DNA from: JBKPNJ01 sp963695705
GTDB lineage: Bacteria; Actinomycetota; Actinomycetes; Propionibacteriales; Nocardioidaceae
Length of the DNA: 64,000 nt
NCBI GenBank assembly: GCA_963695705.1
Contig: CAVOHB010000009.1
Location: forward strand, 620,001-684,000
Reading direction: 5' to 3'
Part shown: positions 60,533 to 64,000 of the stretch, piece by piece
Position numbering within the stretch: position 1 is the stretch's first letter
Layout of the letters: each line of letters starts with the position of its first letter
Notes under the pieces: model-generated
Told to the model about the DNA's origin: nothing
Databases searched by the model: none
What the model saw: the letters and a program-made list of their open reading frames with translations, nothing else
Position numbers and translations under genes: made by a program

Positions 60533-61280
60533 TGTGGTGTGCCGGGGAGCCGCCCGAACCGCCGGAGCACCGCCGTCCGCCGGACCTGCTCCTCCACCGA
60601 CGGGGGCGTCAGTGGCTGACGTGCGCCGTCGTCTGCGCGCCGGGGGCCGCAACGTGGACAGGTCTGAGCCCGAGTCATTCTGACGCAGCACGAAGGGGCG
60701 CAATGGGGTGAAGTGCACGACCGACACCGACCCGGGGTCGATGATGATCCGCTGGAACATGTCGAGGTGCATGCCCAGCGCCTCCGCCAGCACCGCTTTG
60801 AGCACGTCGGCGTGGCTCACCACCGCCCAGAACCGCGTCCGGACCGTGGTCGGCCTGCACTCGCTGGTCCCAGGCACGCACCCCCACGACCGCCCGGCGT
60901 TGCATGTCGACCATGGACTCGCCGTCGGGGAACGCGACCGCCGACGGGTGGTGCTGAACAGTCTTCCAGAGCGGATCCTTGGCAAGGAGCTTGAGCTGCT
61001 GGCCGGTCCAGGCGCCGTACCCGCACTCGGTGAACCGCCGGTCGATGTGCGGGCGGGCGCTGCCCGACTGGTGCCTGGCCAGGGTCTTGGCGGTTTCGCG
61101 GCAGCGCTCCAGCGGGCTGGTGACGATCGCGGCCAGCGGGAGCACCGCTACCCGCGCGCCGGTCACCTCAGCCTGGCTCCTGCCGGTGTCGTCGAGGTGC
61201 ACGCCGGGGGCGCGGCCGGCGAGGATGCCCTCGGTGTTGGCGCTGGAGCGCCCGTGTCTGATCAGCAGGACTGTGGCCAC
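60530..61280 (-). pseudogene. histidine-phosphatase/phosphomutase (MSMEG_4193 family), broken by one extra base
   Basis: A phosphoglycerate-mutase-like protein, counterpart of Rv2135c. LIRHGRSSANTEGIL with the catalytic RHG is near the start, followed by SPLERCRETA. At about residue 150 the frame fails. Removing one base near 60830 restores WAVVSHADVLKAVLAEALG (the second catalytic His) and a stop at 60530, about 249 residues. As read, the unbroken frame ends at 60675 without the second His and would be inactive. Sequencing indel or recent mutation. Confidence 0.83.
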
Positions 61281-61286
61281 GTCAGA

Positions 61287-61292
61287 ACCCTA
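61287..61292 (-). promoter_or_regulatory. -10 hexamer TAGGGT for the phosphomutase gene
   Basis: Six bases upstream of the GTG; leaderless. Confidence 0.5.
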
Positions 61293-61305
61293 CGGGTGAC
61301 GTCGG

Positions 61306-62133
61306 TCAGGTCGCGCTGATGACGCCGGTGGCGAGCAGGGCCACCAGGATGAGCCCGAGGGTGACCCGGTAGACCGCGAACACGACCATCGTGTGGTGCG
61401 CTACGAACCTGAGCAGCCAGGCGACCGCCGCGTAGGCGACGACGAAGCTCACAAGCGTGGCGACCGCGGTCTCGCCGAGACCGATGTCGGAGTTGATCGC
61501 GTCCTTGAGCTCGTACAGTCCGGCGGCCACCAGCGCCGGAATCGACAGGAAGAACGACATCCGGGTCGCCGTCACCCGGTCGAGACCCCGGAAGAGCCCG
61601 GCTGAGATCGTGGCGCCGGACCGAGAGACACCGGGAACCAGCGCGATGCACTGAGCCGCCCCGATGATGAGCGCGTCGCTGAGCGTCAGCTGCCGCTCGC
61701 CCCGGTCCTGGGTCGCGAGACGCTCGGCCAGCACGAGGACCGCACTCCAGACGATCAGAGCGCCGGCGACCCACCAGAGGTTGCGCAGCGGCCCAGTGAT
61801 CACGTCCTTGCCGAGAAGGCCCACGACGCCGATCGGGACCGACCCGAGGATGATGTACCAGCCCATCCGATGGTCGAACTCACCGCGCAGCTCCGGCCGG
61901 AACAGGCCCAGGGCCCAGGCCTTGGCGATCCGCCAGATATCCGTCCTGAAGTAGACGATCACCGCGGCGATGGCGCCGATCTGGATCACCGCGGTGAACG
62001 CGGTCACCGAGGGGTCGTCGATCTGGAGGTTGAGCGCCTTCTCGGTGATCGTCAGGTGTCCGGTGCTCGAGACCGGGAGGAACTCGGTCAGCCCCTCGAC
62101 AATGCCCAGCAGCACCGCGCTGAGGAAATCCAT
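61306..62133 (-). CDS. uppP: undecaprenyl-diphosphate phosphatase
   Basis: Recycles undecaprenyl pyrophosphate to the carrier lipid for cell-wall synthesis; also called BacA. The 275-residue membrane protein has the two active-site motifs EGLTEFLPVSSTGHL (near residue 13) and VPGVSRSGAT (near 170), plus several helices. The ATG is the first codon of the family N-terminus (MDFLSAVLLGIVEG). It lies 1 bp after the LLM gene. Matches Rv2136c. Confidence 0.95.
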   Translation of the reverse strand: MDFLSAVLLGIVEGLTEFLPVSSTGHLTITEKALNLQIDDPSVTAFTAVIQIGAIAAVIVYFRTDIWRIAKAWALGLFRPELRGEFDHRMGWYIILGSVPIGVVGLLGKDVITGPLRNLWWVAGALIVWSAVLVLAERLATQDRGERQLTLSDALIIGAAQCIALVPGVSRSGATISAGLFRGLDRVTATRMSFFLSIPALVAAGLYELKDAINSDIGLGETAVATLVSFVVAYAAVAWLLRFVAHHTMVVFAVYRVTLGLILVALLATGVISAT

Positions 62134-62134
62134 C

Positions 62135-63184
62135 TCAGCCCCCCAGGCCGCTGTCGTCCAGAGCCCCGGCGACTGTACGCAAGGTTTCACCGACCACCGT
62201 CGGATCGCCGGCCGGACAGGACACGATAAGGGTCGTGACCCCAGCGCCGGCGAACTCGTGCAGCCGTTCGGCGATCCGTTGTCTCGGTCCCAGCAACGAG
62301 GTGCGGTCGATGAAGTCGAACGGCACCGCCGCCATCGCCTCGCGATGCCGCCTGTCCAGATAGAGGTCCTGCACGTGCTCGGCTGCAGCCTCGAATCCCA
62401 TCCGGACCGCCTGCTGGTTGTAGAAGTTCTCCCGGCGGCTCCCCATCCCGCCGATGTACAGGGCGGCATACGCCCGCAGCTGGTCGGCGCAGGTCTCGAG
62501 GTCGTCGCCGACGACGACGGGCACGGTCGGTGCGACGTCGAACCCGGACGGGCTGCGACCCGAGCGGGCCAGGCCCTTGCTGATACGGGCCAGCGACTCG
62601 CCGGCGTCCCGCGGGGAGAAGAAGATCGCCAGCCACCCGTCACAGATCTCGGCCGCCAGTTCCACGTTCCTGGGTCCGACCGCCGCCAGGTAGATCGGGA
62701 TCGACTCGCTGCCCGGCTTCACCGTCAGCCTCAGCGCCTTGCCGGCTCCGCCCGGGAGCGGCAGCGGGAAGTGTTCGCCGTCATGGCGTACCGGCTGGCC
62801 CGTGAGTGCCAGCCGCACGATGTCGACGTACTCGCGGGTCCGTGCCAGCGGCTTGTCGAAGGGCACGCCGTGCCAGCCCTCCGACACCTGCGGACCCGAC
62901 ACGCCCAGCCCCAGCCGGAACCGGCCCTGCGAGAGCAGGTCGAGGGTCGCCGCGGTCATCGCCGTCATCGCGGGCGTACGAGCCGGGATCTGCATGACCG
63001 CGCTGCCGATGCCGATCCGCGAGGTCTGCGCGGCGATCCAGGACAGGACCGCCGGTGAGTCGGAGCCATACGCCTCAGCCACCCACACCGAGTCGTACCC
63101 CAGCTGCTCGGCCGCCTTGGCGAGCTCGAGCTGCGGGCGTGCACTCGACCCGACGATGTACCCGGCGTTGACTCCAAGCCGCAT
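62135..63184 (-). CDS. LLM-class F420-dependent oxidoreductase
   Basis: A luciferase-like TIM-barrel enzyme, 349 residues, that probably uses cofactor F420. Signature parts are LAKAAEQLGYDSVWVAEAYGSDSPAVLSWIA, AVMQIPARTPAMTAMTAATLD and GRFRLGLGVSGPQVSEGWHG. A central segment PIYLAAVGPRNVELAAEICDGW is typical of the group. The substrate is unknown. It is directly upstream of uppP in one unit. The ATG at 63184 was preferred over an earlier start at 63280 because family similarity begins there. Confidence 0.87.
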   Translation of the reverse strand: MRLGVNAGYIVGSSARPQLELAKAAEQLGYDSVWVAEAYGSDSPAVLSWIAAQTSRIGIGSAVMQIPARTPAMTAMTAATLDLLSQGRFRLGLGVSGPQVSEGWHGVPFDKPLARTREYVDIVRLALTGQPVRHDGEHFPLPLPGGAGKALRLTVKPGSESIPIYLAAVGPRNVELAAEICDGWLAIFFSPRDAGESLARISKGLARSGRSPSGFDVAPTVPVVVGDDLETCADQLRAYAALYIGGMGSRRENFYNQQAVRMGFEAAAEHVQDLYLDRRHREAMAAVPFDFIDRTSLLGPRQRIAERLHEFAGAGVTTLIVSCPAGDPTVVGETLRTVAGALDDSGLGG

Positions 63185-63333
63185 GACCGCTGCGTCCTCT
63201 CGTCGACCAGTCCCAGCCGGCCGTACATCTGTCCGGTGAGTCAGCCTGATGACCCAGACCGCGAACCGCCAGACAGTCATCAGCGGGGCGGTCCGCCCTC
63301 GAGCCTAGTGGCCGAGTGTGGCCGCACCTCGGC

Positions 63334-63339
63334 TAACGT
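63334..63339 (+). promoter_or_regulatory. -10 hexamer TAACGT for the aldo/keto reductase gene
   Basis: Seven bases upstream of the ATG at 63347; leaderless. Confidence 0.5.
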
Positions 63340-63346
63340 TCGCGAC

Positions 63347-64000
63347 ATGCGGCAGCGTTTCGTCGGACGCAGTGGGCTGCAGGTCTCGCGAATCGGGCTC
63401 GGCACCATGACCTGGGGTCGCGACACCGACGAGTACGAAGCCCGCGAACAGCTGACGTCCTTCGTCGATGCCGGAGGCACCCTCCTCGACACGGCCGCCT
63501 CCTACGGCGCGAGTGAGGAGCTCGTGGGAGCGCTGATCGGCGAGGTCGTCGCCCGCGACGATGTCGTGCTCGCGACCAAGGCGGGCATCGAGGCGCGGGG
63601 GGAGACTTGGATCACCGACGTCTCCCGCGGCCGGCTCCTCACCACTCTCGATCGCTCACTGAGCCGGCTCGGCACGGACTACGTCGACCTGTGGCAGATC
63701 CATACCTGGCTGCCCGGGCTCCCGCTGGATGAGACGCTGTCCGCGGTTGACTTGGCCGTGGCCTCCGGGCGCGCGCGCTACGCGGGGATCTCCAACTACT
63801 GCGGTTGGCAGACCGCCAAGGCAGCCGGCTGGCAGCAGGCGTGGCCGGGGCGTTCCCAACTGGTGTCGACGCAGGTGGAGTACTCGCTGTTGCAGCGGGG
63901 CATCGAGCGTGAGGTCGTCGCAGCGGCGGACGACTTCGGGCTGGGGATCCTGGCCTGGGCGCCGCTCGCCGCCGGTGTGCTCACCGGCAAGTACCGCTCC
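63347..64000 (+). CDS. aldo/keto reductase, 3'-truncated by the window end
   Basis: An NADPH-dependent oxidoreductase TIM barrel; 218 residues are visible and the frame runs off the end. GRSGLQVSRIGLGTMTWG starts the barrel, LLDTAASYGASEELVG has the catalytic Asp and Tyr, VVLATKAG has the Lys, and WQIHTWLP has the His. Later parts (GRARYAGISNYCGWQ, STQVEYSLLQRG) match the family. The substrate is unknown. The leaderless ATG is supported by TAACGT. Confidence 0.92.
   Translation, partial: MRQRFVGRSGLQVSRIGLGTMTWGRDTDEYEAREQLTSFVDAGGTLLDTAASYGASEELVGALIGEVVARDDVVLATKAGIEARGETWITDVSRGRLLTTLDRSLSRLGTDYVDLWQIHTWLPGLPLDETLSAVDLAVASGRARYAGISNYCGWQTAKAAGWQQAWPGRSQLVSTQVEYSLLQRGIEREVVAAADDFGLGILAWAPLAAGVLTGKYRS

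Noticed and set aside
16210..60835. A specific sequence motif (TTCGAG) causing the extra bases
   Set aside because: Two of the three insertions share it, but the same hexamer occurs in intact genes such as rbpA, and the third insertion has a different context.
1..64000. tRNA, rRNA, phage or insertion-sequence genes
   Set aside because: No transposase, integrase or phage structural protein and no tRNA-like cloverleaf was recognised in any intergenic stretch.

Overview
This window is 64 kb of very GC-rich actinobacterial chromosome. The evidence is a complete Pup-proteasome locus, a mycothiol gene (mshC), RbpA, PafB/PafC, an F420-type LLM enzyme and an LpqY-SugABC-type transporter. Gene order closely follows the mycobacterial blocks around ppm1/rbpA, pepE-exonuclease-helY-tatC-tatA-pafC-pafB-pafA-proteasome-dop-mpa, and metH-PAC2-mshC-uppP. 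No rRNA, tRNA or CRISPR array was found. The order cannot be fixed from this sequence; it is not a Mycobacterium-type Lnt-Ppm1 fusion.

Layout. 1-6 kb: the 3' part of murA, a zinc-ribbon protein, a GDPD/DUF4326 pair, rbpA with a SigR-type promoter, then fxsA, ppm1 and lnt. 6.4-13.6 kb: a lysine-catabolism island. KamA is divergent from kdd, a YtcJ-type amidohydrolase, kamD, kamE and kal. 13.7-16 kb: an ECF sigma factor with its membrane partner, intergenic repeats and an Lrp regulator. 16-18 kb: a frame-broken 5'-3' exonuclease and PepE. 18-22.6 kb: an lpqY-sugABC-like importer. 22.8-32.4 kb: DUF2071, HelY, a lipid kinase, TatC, TatA, PafC, PafB and DUF3866. 32.4-38.6 kb: FKBP lipoprotein, PafA, PrcA, PrcB, Pup and Dop. 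38.7-41.4 kb: an accessory patch (GNAT, Nudix, phosphotransferase, two gene remnants and a repeat). 41.4-46.5 kb: Mpa/ARC, TrmI, a site-2 protease and a RecB-like nuclease. 46.5-52.6 kb: an oligopeptide ABC operon. 52.7-64 kb: HAD, MetH, PAC2, MshC, SCO1664-like, DUF3090, a phosphomutase, UppP, an LLM enzyme and a partial aldo/keto reductase.

How the genes work together. PafA ligates Pup to proteins; Mpa unfolds the tagged proteins into the PrcA/PrcB core; Dop removes Pup. PafBC is known elsewhere as a DNA-damage activator. KamA, KamDE, Kdd and Kal account for several steps of the anaerobic-type lysine pathway, but the cleavage enzyme Kce is not in the island and an amidohydrolase sits inside it.

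Three things stand out. First, two families of intergenic repeats occur: a 21-bp tandem repeat placed just downstream of three genes, and a roughly 88-bp element in two inverted copies. Second, single-base frame breaks interrupt several otherwise conserved genes. Third, at least sixteen genes carry a TANNNT hexamer 6-8 nt before the start codon, which indicates leaderless transcription.
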